NCBI GenBank assembly: GCA_946480475.1
Contig: CAMLJM010000046.1
Span: forward strand, 1-13,277
Length of the DNA stretch: 13,277 bases
Origin: an uncultured Alphaproteobacteria bacterium
Lineage (GTDB): Bacteria > Pseudomonadota > Alphaproteobacteria > Micavibrionales > Micavibrionaceae
Direction of reading: 5' to 3'
Positions within the stretch are counted from its first letter, which is position 1. Every line of letters starts with the position of its first letter. The notes under the pieces are model-generated. The model searched no databases and had not been told where the DNA came from. It was given only the letters and a program-made list of their open reading frames with translations. A program made the translations under genes and the position numbers. Positions 1 through 7,927 of the stretch are shown here, in pieces.

Positions 1-666
1 GGTCAGCTTCTGCTTATCGACATGGATCACATGATCGATACATTTATTCAGGAGCTCGCGATCATGCGAAATGATCATCAGCGTATGCGGATAAGAAATC
101 AGGTACGTCTCCAGCCACATGATCGCTTCAAGGTCCAGGTGGTTGGTCGGCTCATCCAGCAACAGGAAGTCAGGTTCCACAAACAATGCAGCCGCAAGCG
201 CCACACGCATACGCCAGCCGCCGGAGAAGGATGAAAAGGGTTCTGTCAGCTGGTGTTCTTTAAAACCCAGGCCCGTCAGTAATGTGGCGGCTTTGGCCGG
301 GGCGGAGTAAGCATCCATATCCGCGAGGCGCTGGTATATTTCAGCAATTTCATTCGGATCCTGTTCAGTTTCAGCACGATGCCACAGGGCGGCCATTTCT
401 TCATTGGCGGCCAGCACTAGATCGATCAGCGGTGTATCGACTTCGGGGATGTCCTGGCGCACCATGCCAAAACGCTGATGCCCGCTCAGGCTGATGGTGC
501 CGCCATCAGGCTGCAGGTCACCCGAAATCAGTTTGAAGAGTGTCGATTTGCCGGCGCCATTGACCCCGACGACGCCCACACGCCAGCCATCGGTGACATT
601 GATACTGGCGTTCTCGATAATTGTTCTGCCGCCGATGCGGTATGTCAGGTTGGCAATACTTAACAT
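1..666 (-). CDS. ABC-F family ATPase, YheS-like (partial, C-terminus beyond window)
   Basis: ABC-F proteins are soluble twin-ATPase proteins that bind the ribosome; they do not transport. The visible 222 residues are most of the first nucleotide-binding domain. Walker A is GVNGAGKST at about residues 34-42, a Q-loop glutamine lies near 71, the signature FSGGWRMR is near 147-154, Walker B with the ABC-F hallmark LLLDEPTNHLD is near 168-178, and the switch histidine is in ISHDRE near 201. Spacing between signature and Walker B, and the WLETYLISYPHT stretch, resemble E. coli YheS more than EttA or Uup; this is recalled similarity, not an alignment. The ATG at 666-664 is the natural start, since MLSIANLTYRIG begins the first strand, though the Shine-Dalgarno is weak. 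The linker, second ATPase domain and any C-terminal tail lie off the left edge. It faces away from the next gene. Confidence 0.93.
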   Translation of the reverse strand, partial: MLSIANLTYRIGGRTIIENASINVTDGWRVGVVGVNGAGKSTLFKLISGDLQPDGGTISLSGHQRFGMVRQDIPEVDTPLIDLVLAANEEMAALWHRAETEQDPNEIAEIYQRLADMDAYSAPAKAATLLTGLGFKEHQLTEPFSSFSGGWRMRVALAAALFVEPDFLLLDEPTNHLDLEAIMWLETYLISYPHTLMIISHDRELLNKCIDHVIHVDKQKLT

Positions 667-782
667 TCTTGTCTCTAAATCTTTTGTGCAGCTTATGCCA
701 TAAAAAGTGAAGAAAAGGAAATAGATTTCAGGTAGTTATAATTAGAAGTATATATTTTTATGAATTTTATCAGGGAAATCAT
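667..782. promoter_or_regulatory. Divergent intergenic region, AT-rich
   Basis: This 116-base gap lies between two divergently transcribed genes, so it should hold promoters for both. A TATAAT hexamer is present at 737-742 on the plus strand, but no convincing -35 sits 16-18 bases upstream. For the plus-strand gene, a GGGA ribosome-binding core at 773-776 precedes the ATG at 783. No clear operator or hairpin was found. Confidence 0.3.
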
Positions 783-1538
783 ATGTGGGCGCGGCTCTCC
801 AAATTTTTAGCAATAGGAAAGGCTCTAGGGGGCATAAGTGGGTGGTGGAGCTTTCTTCAACCATTTTGGCCTAATGCGCTATCATTTCTAATTTCGTTGT
901 TTGCAGGCTGGGTTGTTTTTCTAGATCAACTCCCTCCGTCTGTAGATGCATCGCTATGTGCGATATCAATTTTCATTATTCTTTCTTATTGCATACACCT
1001 ATGTAAGGAGTCTTGGCCTCTGCCTACGACATTCTTTATGCGCAGCGGGATTGTGTTATGGAGTCCCAAGAACTCTGTAGGGGTATCCCACTCAAAGCAA
1101 ACGGTTGGTCAGTCAGAAGATATTGCAATTTGGGGACCTATAACTTCAAGAGTATCTACTGTTTTTATCTCAGGGTACAATTGTTCTAATAGCTTAATAA
1201 GTAGCATTGAACTTTCTGCTATTTCATTAAAAACTGGCAAACAATACCAATGTCTTTTAGATGGTATGAAACCGGAGGAAACCTACGGGGTGCCAGGGCG
1301 ATGTTCTTTTACAGTGACTGTTAAATTACCTAATTCTACAGATGATGCTGAAGGATATTCTCTGGAAGATTATCAACGTCATGTAGGTGATTTAGAAATA
1401 GCCATCAAGTATGGTGATTCCCGAAAAGTTAAGAAAGTCCCCGTTGCTAAGATAATCAATCTTTACGCGGTAACACTTGAAAATTTTAAGAACCCTGTTG
1501 ATCCTGATAGGCCAAGAGTTGCCAAAAGAGAATCATAA
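783..1538 (+). CDS. Hypothetical two-helix membrane protein, unrecognised family
   Basis: I do not recognise this 251-residue protein. The start has an AGGGA-type ribosome site 6 to 7 bases upstream. Residues 1-30 are amphipathic and tryptophan-rich. Two hydrophobic segments follow at about 31-48 and 56-73, separated by a short DQLPPSVD turn, so it is probably an inner-membrane hairpin. Residues 80-251 are polar, with alternating hydrophobic stretches that suggest a mostly beta domain; three cysteines lie at about residues 131, 154 and 171. The C-terminal tail is rich in K, R and P. No catalytic motif is evident. The gene is clearly more AT-rich than its neighbours, with many TTA, ATA and AAA codons, and it sits alone between an ABC-F gene and a terminator. 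Recent acquisition is likely but not proven. Confidence 0.75.
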   Translation: MWARLSKFLAIGKALGGISGWWSFLQPFWPNALSFLISLFAGWVVFLDQLPPSVDASLCAISIFIILSYCIHLCKESWPLPTTFFMRSGIVLWSPKNSVGVSHSKQTVGQSEDIAIWGPITSRVSTVFISGYNCSNSLISSIELSAISLKTGKQYQCLLDGMKPEETYGVPGRCSFTVTVKLPNSTDDAEGYSLEDYQRHVGDLEIAIKYGDSRKVKKVPVAKIINLYAVTLENFKNPVDPDRPRVAKRES

Positions 1539-1543
1539 ATGCA

Positions 1544-1583
1544 AAAACAGCGGGCCATCCTATAATCGGGGACCCGCTGTTTT
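1544..1583. terminator. Bidirectional rho-independent terminator
   Basis: A perfect 11-base-pair stem (AAAACAGCGGG at 1544-1554 with CCCGCTGTTTT at 1573-1583) encloses an 18-base loop. The plus strand continues with CTGTTTTTAT, and on the minus strand the descending arm ends in a run of five T. It starts only five bases after the stop of the plus-strand gene and lies 20 bases beyond the stop of the converging minus-strand gene, so it can serve both. Confidence 0.85.
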
Positions 1584-1603
1584 CTGTTTTTATCTAGCGC
1601 TTA

Positions 1604-2272
1604 TTAATTTGTGCTGTATTTCACGCCGCAGCCATAGGGTTGCGATGTGGCCACTTCCACTTTCTTGCCTGCTTCCAGGGCTTCGATAGCGGCACGAACA
1701 TAGTTCTTGGCGGTCTCTACGCCTTCATGACGTGGTGTCGGATTGTCGTCAATCGCACCTGCATACGCCAGGACACCATCCTTGCCGATCACGAACATGT
1801 GCGGTGTGGTTTTGGCCTGATAGAGGTGGCCAATGTCACCTTTAGGATCGAGGATGTAGTGAGAAGGTTTCGCTTCTGATTTTGCTACATAGTCTTTGGC
1901 TTTCGCGGCATCGAGACTGCCCTGCTGGCCTTCGGCAGAGGAATTGATGCTGAGCCATACAACATCCGGCTTGGCTGTTGCTTCGGCCTGCAGTTTTTGC
2001 ATGTTCTTGGTTTCATAGTGTTTGACCACGAATGGGCATTCCGGGTTGTTCCATTCCAGAACAACGATCTTGCCTTTCAGGTCAGCCAGTTTCACAGGCT
2101 TGCCTTCGATGTCTGTGGTTGTGAAGTCAGGTGCGGCCTGACCGACAACGGGGGCTGTGGCGCCTAAGGCCGGAGTTGCGGCATCGCCGTGCTCATGTTC
2201 TGTAGCCATGGCAGGGGCCGACAGGCATACAACAGCCAGAACGGTCATTAGCGGTTTCAAAAGGCGTTTCAT
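1604..2272 (-). CDS. Exported AhpC/TSA-like thioredoxin-fold protein (PRX-like)
   Basis: A 222-residue periplasmic thioredoxin-fold protein. A signal peptide covers residues 1-23, with cleavage likely after AMA. The mature N-terminus carries a short HEHGD stretch that might bind metal. The peroxiredoxin-like core begins at GQAAPDF (about 44-50), followed by the redox-site motif NPECPF with Cys79. A cis-proline TTP lies near 155-157. A second cysteine is in PYGCGVKY near the C-terminus (Cys215). This pair, CPF plus C-terminal GCxVKY, is typical of bacterial proteins of the PRX-like group related to AhpC/TSA; substrates of that group are poorly known. The start is supported by an AAAGGAG ribosome site at 2282-2288. 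It lies 33 bases downstream of the DsbD-like gene on the same strand, which suggests that protein reduces it. Confidence 0.88.
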   Translation of the reverse strand: MKRLLKPLMTVLAVVCLSAPAMATEHEHGDAATPALGATAPVVGQAAPDFTTTDIEGKPVKLADLKGKIVVLEWNNPECPFVVKHYETKNMQKLQAEATAKPDVVWLSINSSAEGQQGSLDAAKAKDYVAKSEAKPSHYILDPKGDIGHLYQAKTTPHMFVIGKDGVLAYAGAIDDNPTPRHEGVETAKNYVRAAIEALEAGKKVEVATSQPYGCGVKYSTN

Positions 2273-2305
2273 TCGTCGTCTCTCCTTTAGAGGTTGTGGT
2301 AAGCT

Positions 2306-4429
2306 TTACTTCACGACATCGGCAACAATCGCCGGGGTCAAAATCTGTGGCAATACATGCGGTGCTGGCCGGTTACCCGAAGGCTCACGGGCACCGTAGA
2401 AAACATAGAGCGGCACACCTTTGCGTCCATGGCTCTCCAGAAAATTTGTAATCTCCGGGTTCTGGTTCGTCCAGTCACCTTTCAGGGCTTTCACATTCTT
2501 TTCTGCGAACAACATGCGTGTTTCCGGAATATCGAGGGCTACGCGCTCATTCACTTTGCAGGTAATGCACCAGGCCGCCGTCATATCGACGAAAACCGGA
2601 TTGTCTCCCTGCAGCAATTCATTGAGGCGGTTTTGGGTAAAACTCTCCCACATACCGGTTGCGGCTGACTCATGTTTTGTTGCAGGTTTGAATGCCTCGG
2701 CAAAACCCAGCCCCAATCCGGCTGCCAGTATCAGCACAATCAGGAGGGTGGTCAGAAAGCGATAGCCTTTTTGTCGCGGGCGGCGGCTCCAGGCCCAGAA
2801 GGCGAAGGCCACAGCGACAAGGCCGAACAGGGCCGCCATAACCGCCATGCTTCCGGCCTGCTGCGCAAAAACCCAAACCAGCCAGGCAGCCGAGGCATAC
2901 ATCGGGAACGCCAGGAACTCCTTAAAGGTTTCCATCCAGTGCCCCGGTTTCGGCAGTAATTTGCGCAGGGGCGGTACCAAGGTGAGAAGCAGATAGGGGA
3001 GAGACAGACCAAACCCCAGTGCAATAAAGACAGCCATGCCTGCTATAGCAGATTGGGTCAGGGCATAACCCATGGCAGCACCCATGAAAGGGGCGGTGCA
3101 GGGTGTGGCGACCAATGTGGCCAGAACACCTGTGAAGAAGGCCCCTGGCAGGCCGGATTGCTGCGCCAGTTTGGAACCCATATTGGTGAAACCGCCCTGC
3201 AGCAAAAATACACCCGAGAGGTTGAGGCCGATCACGAACAAAAGCAGCGCTAATCCGTAAACCACTGCCGGATTTTGTAGCTGGAAGCCCCAGCCGAATT
3301 GTGCGCCTGCTGATTTCAAAACCATCAAGACTCCGGCAATCAAGGCGAAGCTCAGGACAACACCCGCTGTATAAGCAAAACCGGAAGCTGCCGCATGGGC
3401 TTGTTCCTTATCACTCATTTTGGACAGGCTGATTGCTTTCAAGGAAAGCACAGGGAATACACAAGGCATCAAGTTGAGGATCAGGCCACCCAGAATGGCG
3501 AAAATGATGGCGCCCAGAAATGATGTTTGCTGCGCAGGCGCTGGAATTGTTGCAGTACCCGCAGCCACTTCTGCTGCCGTTTCCGATGTTGTACCCGTTA
3601 GCACAACACCCTGGTGGATACCTGCCTTATTTGTGTACGTTACTAACGTACGTATATCTTTCACCTCGGATAATGGCCGGTCTCCACGTTTCTGGCGTAA
3701 GGTTAGTATGGGGCCATCCATGCTGGCCAATACCGTGGCGCTGTTATCAACCAGTCCCCATTCTTCCGGCAGCAGTGCCAGGGTTTCGATCCGGATATCG
3801 TTAAAGGCTTCCATATTTGCCGGGCTGATCGTGACGACCAAGTTACCGTTTTGCTCGCTGAATGCTGCAGGCCATCCTTCGGTGCGGGGCAGGTTGGCTT
3901 TGGCTTCTGTGATCAGGGCTGTGTTGTCAGCGTTACTGCCATCGTTCAGCGTCAGTATGTGTTCACTGGTTTCCGGGATACAGATATCGGCGCATACCAG
4001 AACGGTGACTTCGGCTTTGAATGTGAGGGGGCCTTCGGGCAGTGTTGCAGGGGCGGTCAAGGATTGCAGCAACACTGTGTGGTCTTCGTAACCATAATTG
4101 GTCAGCGGGCCGAAAGGAATTTTGTGCGGGGTAGGCCATTCCATAGCGCCCGTTGTGAAACCTTCCGGCAATGTCCATTCAATTTCAGGGGCAACACCTG
4201 AATCCCCCGGGTTCAGCCAATAGGTATGCCAATGCTCATCAAGGGTTTGTTCAATACCGATATGGATGGTTTCACCCGCTTTGATCGCGGTGCGTTCGGG
4301 TACCAGCCGGATCTGGGCGTGCGGACCCTCTTGCGCATTCTGGGCATAGGCAGGCGTTATACCCACCATACTTATATATAAGAGGGGTAAGATCAGGTGT
4401 TTCAGAGATTTCAAAGCAGGCTCCCGCAT
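2306..4429 (-). CDS. DsbD/ScsB-like thiol:disulfide interchange protein
   Basis: An inner-membrane electron-transfer protein that moves reducing equivalents from cytosolic thioredoxin to the periplasm. A signal peptide spans about residues 1-29 (TPAYA cleavage). A DsbD-alpha-like beta domain follows (about 30-290) with the cysteine pair VCADIC (146, 150). The membrane core (about 303-580) contains the two essential-looking cysteines NLMPCVFP (323) and VATPCTAPF (444). The C-terminal periplasmic thioredoxin domain (about 595-707) carries WCITCK (Cys621, Cys624) and a GVPLY cis-proline loop. At 707 residues it is longer than E. coli DsbD (about 565) and close to ScsB-type proteins. The ATG at 4429 has a poor ribosome site; a TTG five codons later (MKSLKHLILP) has a GGGAG 6 to 8 bases upstream and would give a cleaner signal peptide. 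It is the first gene of an operon with the PRX-like protein. Confidence 0.92.
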   Translation of the reverse strand: MREPALKSLKHLILPLLYISMVGITPAYAQNAQEGPHAQIRLVPERTAIKAGETIHIGIEQTLDEHWHTYWLNPGDSGVAPEIEWTLPEGFTTGAMEWPTPHKIPFGPLTNYGYEDHTVLLQSLTAPATLPEGPLTFKAEVTVLVCADICIPETSEHILTLNDGSNADNTALITEAKANLPRTEGWPAAFSEQNGNLVVTISPANMEAFNDIRIETLALLPEEWGLVDNSATVLASMDGPILTLRQKRGDRPLSEVKDIRTLVTYTNKAGIHQGVVLTGTTSETAAEVAAGTATIPAPAQQTSFLGAIIFAILGGLILNLMPCVFPVLSLKAISLSKMSDKEQAHAAASGFAYTAGVVLSFALIAGVLMVLKSAGAQFGWGFQLQNPAVVYGLALLLFVIGLNLSGVFLLQGGFTNMGSKLAQQSGLPGAFFTGVLATLVATPCTAPFMGAAMGYALTQSAIAGMAVFIALGFGLSLPYLLLTLVPPLRKLLPKPGHWMETFKEFLAFPMYASAAWLVWVFAQQAGSMAVMAALFGLVAVAFAFWAWSRRPRQKGYRFLTTLLIVLILAAGLGLGFAEAFKPATKHESAATGMWESFTQNRLNELLQGDNPVFVDMTAAWCITCKVNERVALDIPETRMLFAEKNVKALKGDWTNQNPEITNFLESHGRKGVPLYVFYGAREPSGNRPAPHVLPQILTPAIVADVVK

Positions 4430-4439
4430 TGCTACTCAA

Positions 4440-4473
4440 CAATGTAACCTATTCAGCAATGTAACCTATTCAG
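4440..4473. repeat. Two perfect tandem copies of a 17-base unit
   Basis: The unit CAATGTAACCTATTCAG occurs at 4440-4456 and again immediately at 4457-4473 with no mismatch. A degenerate partial unit (CTACTCAA instead of CTATTCAG) precedes it at 4432-4439. The array ends 10 bases upstream of the ATG of the DsbD-like gene, in its 5' leader. It may be a simple duplication or a repeated regulator site. Confidence 0.85.
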
Positions 4474-4507
4474 CCGCAAGGGCAATTAGCCGCTGCAAGA
4501 TAATTAT

Positions 4508-4537
4508 TTGACATAATTAATAACTACGGGTTATTAT
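4508..4537 (+). promoter_or_regulatory. Sigma-70-type promoter for the small ORF
   Basis: A consensus TTGACA at 4508-4513 is followed after 18 bases by TATTAT (5 of 6 matches to TATAAT) at 4532-4537. Transcription would begin near 4544, about 27 bases before the ATG of the small ORF. This is the best-matching promoter seen in the window and may also read through to the acetoacetyl-CoA synthetase gene. Confidence 0.6.
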
Positions 4538-4570
4538 TTAATAATTTCAGTAACTTATGTGGGGCACAAG

Positions 4571-4711
4571 ATGAACGGCGTAAAAAATTCTGATCAATCT
4601 TTATATGGGCTGGGAGCTCATGCCGATCTCGCGGTTACTCCTGAAGAAGATAAAGCCTTTGCTGAAAGATTGTCGGCCGGCACGCGCTCTGCAGCGCCTA
4701 AACCTTCCTAG
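4571..4711 (+). CDS. Small hypothetical protein, 46 residues
   Basis: An ORF starting MNGVKNSDQSLYGLGAHADL and ending in TAG encodes 46 residues. A GGGG run at 4561-4564 sits six bases before the ATG, and a strong promoter lies just upstream. The product is hydrophilic with no membrane segment or cysteine. The middle (TPEEDKAFAERLSAG) would form a charged helix, and the tail is rich in Ala, Pro and Lys. Third positions favour G and C in the second half, as in neighbouring genes, which fits real coding. I do not recognise the family. It could be a small regulatory or stress protein, or a leader ORF of the 4811 gene; neither can be chosen from sequence. Confidence 0.5.
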   Translation: MNGVKNSDQSLYGLGAHADLAVTPEEDKAFAERLSAGTRSAAPKPS

Positions 4712-4775
4712 CTTTTCTGTTGTGATCTGTTTCCGGTGTTACCCTTGACTCCTGCGGTGCGTCATGGGGAAATAG

Positions 4776-4797
4776 GGCTTCCTTATAATAAGAAGCC
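4776..4797 (+). promoter_or_regulatory. Inverted repeat overlapping a TATAAT hexamer upstream of the AacS gene
   Basis: GGCTTC at 4776-4781 and GAAGCC at 4792-4797 form a 6-base inverted repeat around a TTAT/ATAA core. A perfect TATAAT hexamer (4784-4789) sits in the middle. The start codon is 14 bases after the repeat. The arrangement suits an operator over the -10 of a promoter, but the -35 at the expected distance is poor. If transcription began just downstream, the leader would be very short. Confidence 0.3.
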
Positions 4798-4810
4798 GCA
4801 GGGATCAGCC

Positions 4811-6802
<1,992 letters not shown>

Positions 6803-6809
6803 CTATTTC

Positions 6810-6839
6810 TTGCCCTGCAGATGTTCTTTTTTGTATACC
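6810..6839 (+). promoter_or_regulatory. Possible promoter for the GNAT gene
   Basis: TTGCCC (6810-6815) and TATACC (6834-6839) are 18 bases apart and match the sigma-70 hexamers at four positions each. Transcription would begin near 6846, just ahead of the ribosome site of the next gene. No terminator hairpin was found in this gap, so read-through from the AacS gene is also possible. Confidence 0.3.
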
Positions 6840-6867
6840 CCTTGTTGATTAATAAGGGAGAGTTCTC

Positions 6868-7833
6868 GTGTTTTTAGGTCCCGCATTTTTGCGTGAGAAT
6901 TTTGTAAAGCTTTTTGCTGATCCTATTGAGACGCAAAATACTGTTTTAAAATTACCTCATGCGAATGAGTCTGCTCTTATTGCCACCTTTTTCAATGCGA
7001 ATGACTATGCTCTTCGTAAGCATTGGTCGTGGGATGCAGAAGAAGATTATACGGAAGGTTATGTTACATCAAACCTGCTGGATCATCTGGCTGAGATAGG
7101 TGCTGCTGCCAATTCAGTGACATTAAACATATACGATGCCAACCGTTCAGAGCAGATAGGTCACCTGGAGTTTTTTGCACATGGCCAGAAACAGCGCCCA
7201 TTTGCTTCATTTTATCTTTTACCAACCCATTATAAGTCTGAACTAGCGCGCGAAGTTCATAAGGCTGTTCTAGAGCGCACGACGACAGCGGGTTTGATGT
7301 ATGCACCGCAACCTTTAAATCCGGATATTCTCAGGGCGCAGTTTGCAAAGGCGGCAGGGGGCAGCATTAATACAGCGCGCTTATGTATTCGTCCCTATGA
7401 GCCTGCTGATAATGAAAAGATGATGCAGCATGTGTCGGGGGTAGAGGACCAGCAAAGATTAAGTTACGAAGACACGCAAATCAGGGATATTGAAGCAGGA
7501 CATCTTAGTGTAGGGATTTTCACACTTACCGATCAGGAACTGGTGGGTGGGCTGACCTTCTGGCAGATCGAAGATAACCAATCACGCATGGCCTACCACA
7601 TTGCACCGTCATGTCGTGGTCAGGGATTTGCAAGCGAAGCGCATAAAGCCTGTATGGCATGGACAGACAGCTTCCTTCCTGTTCCGATTATACGTGCTGA
7701 GTTTGTGACCGGTAATCACGCGTCTGAAGCCGTTTTGAAAAAATCAGGCTTTCATGCCGTGGGTGAGGTTGAATGCGATGCCCCCGGTCTTGAGGGTGTA
7801 AAAATGATCCGTATGGAACGGCCCCATCCCTAA
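6868..7833 (+). CDS. Two-domain GNAT protein; C-terminal RimJ/RimL-like acetyltransferase
   Basis: A 321-residue protein starting at GTG, supported by AAGGGAG at 6854-6860 seven bases upstream. Residues 168-318 form a RimJ/RimL-type GNAT domain: ARLCIRPYEPAD opens it, VGGLTFW is the central strand, the acetyl-CoA pyrophosphate loop is RGQGFA (250-255), and VTGNHASEAVLKKSGF (280-295) is the usual late motif. Residues 27-145 resemble the same fold: IGHLEFF then ASFYLLPTHYKSELAREVHKAV lines up with VGGLTFW then MAYHIAPSCRGQGFASEAHKAC, but the cofactor loop is replaced by KSELAR, so this half is probably inactive. The acceptor is unknown; family members acetylate ribosomal protein N-termini, antibiotics or small amines. 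It appears to be its own unit. Confidence 0.85.
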   Translation: MFLGPAFLRENFVKLFADPIETQNTVLKLPHANESALIATFFNANDYALRKHWSWDAEEDYTEGYVTSNLLDHLAEIGAAANSVTLNIYDANRSEQIGHLEFFAHGQKQRPFASFYLLPTHYKSELAREVHKAVLERTTTAGLMYAPQPLNPDILRAQFAKAAGGSINTARLCIRPYEPADNEKMMQHVSGVEDQQRLSYEDTQIRDIEAGHLSVGIFTLTDQELVGGLTFWQIEDNQSRMAYHIAPSCRGQGFASEAHKACMAWTDSFLPVPIIRAEFVTGNHASEAVLKKSGFHAVGEVECDAPGLEGVKMIRMERPHP

Positions 7834-7879
7834 AAACCCCGTTTTTGATTATTTTCTGGAAAAAATCCCAAGTTTTTCC
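7832..7879 (+). terminator. Weak possible terminator region after the GNAT gene
   Basis: Two AT-rich hairpins lie in succession: AAAAAC/GTTTTT with a CCC loop (7832-7846, overlapping the stop codon) and GGAAAAA/TTTTTCC with an 8-base loop (7858-7879), followed by TATATTTTT. The stems are weak in GC, so termination would be partial at best. Confidence 0.3.
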
Positions 7880-7896
7880 TATATTTTTCAAAATCT

Positions 7897-7902
7897 TATA
7901 AT
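7897..7902 (+). promoter_or_regulatory. TATAAT hexamer upstream of the aminotransferase operon
   Basis: A perfect TATAAT lies 25 bases before the ATG at 7928, in an AT-rich stretch. No good -35 is found 16-18 bases upstream, so this is a tentative -10. The ribosome site AAGGG follows at 7914-7918. Confidence 0.3.
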
Positions 7903-7927
7903 TACTTGCGTATAAGGGTGTGCGGTC

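Noticed and set aside
3420..4091. Long open frame on the plus strand inside the DsbD-like gene (223 codons)
   Set aside because: It is antisense to a well-supported gene with clear domain motifs, its translation shows no recognisable domain, and it has no convincing ribosome site.
4371..4382. Perfect 12-base palindrome CTTATATATAAG
   Set aside because: It is simple AT-alternating sequence inside the signal-peptide codons of the DsbD-like gene; such palindromes arise easily by chance.
4745..4789. TTGACT (4745-4750) paired with TATAAT (4784-4789) as a promoter
   Set aside because: The spacer is 33 bases, far outside the 16-18 used by sigma-70, so the two hexamers cannot form one promoter.
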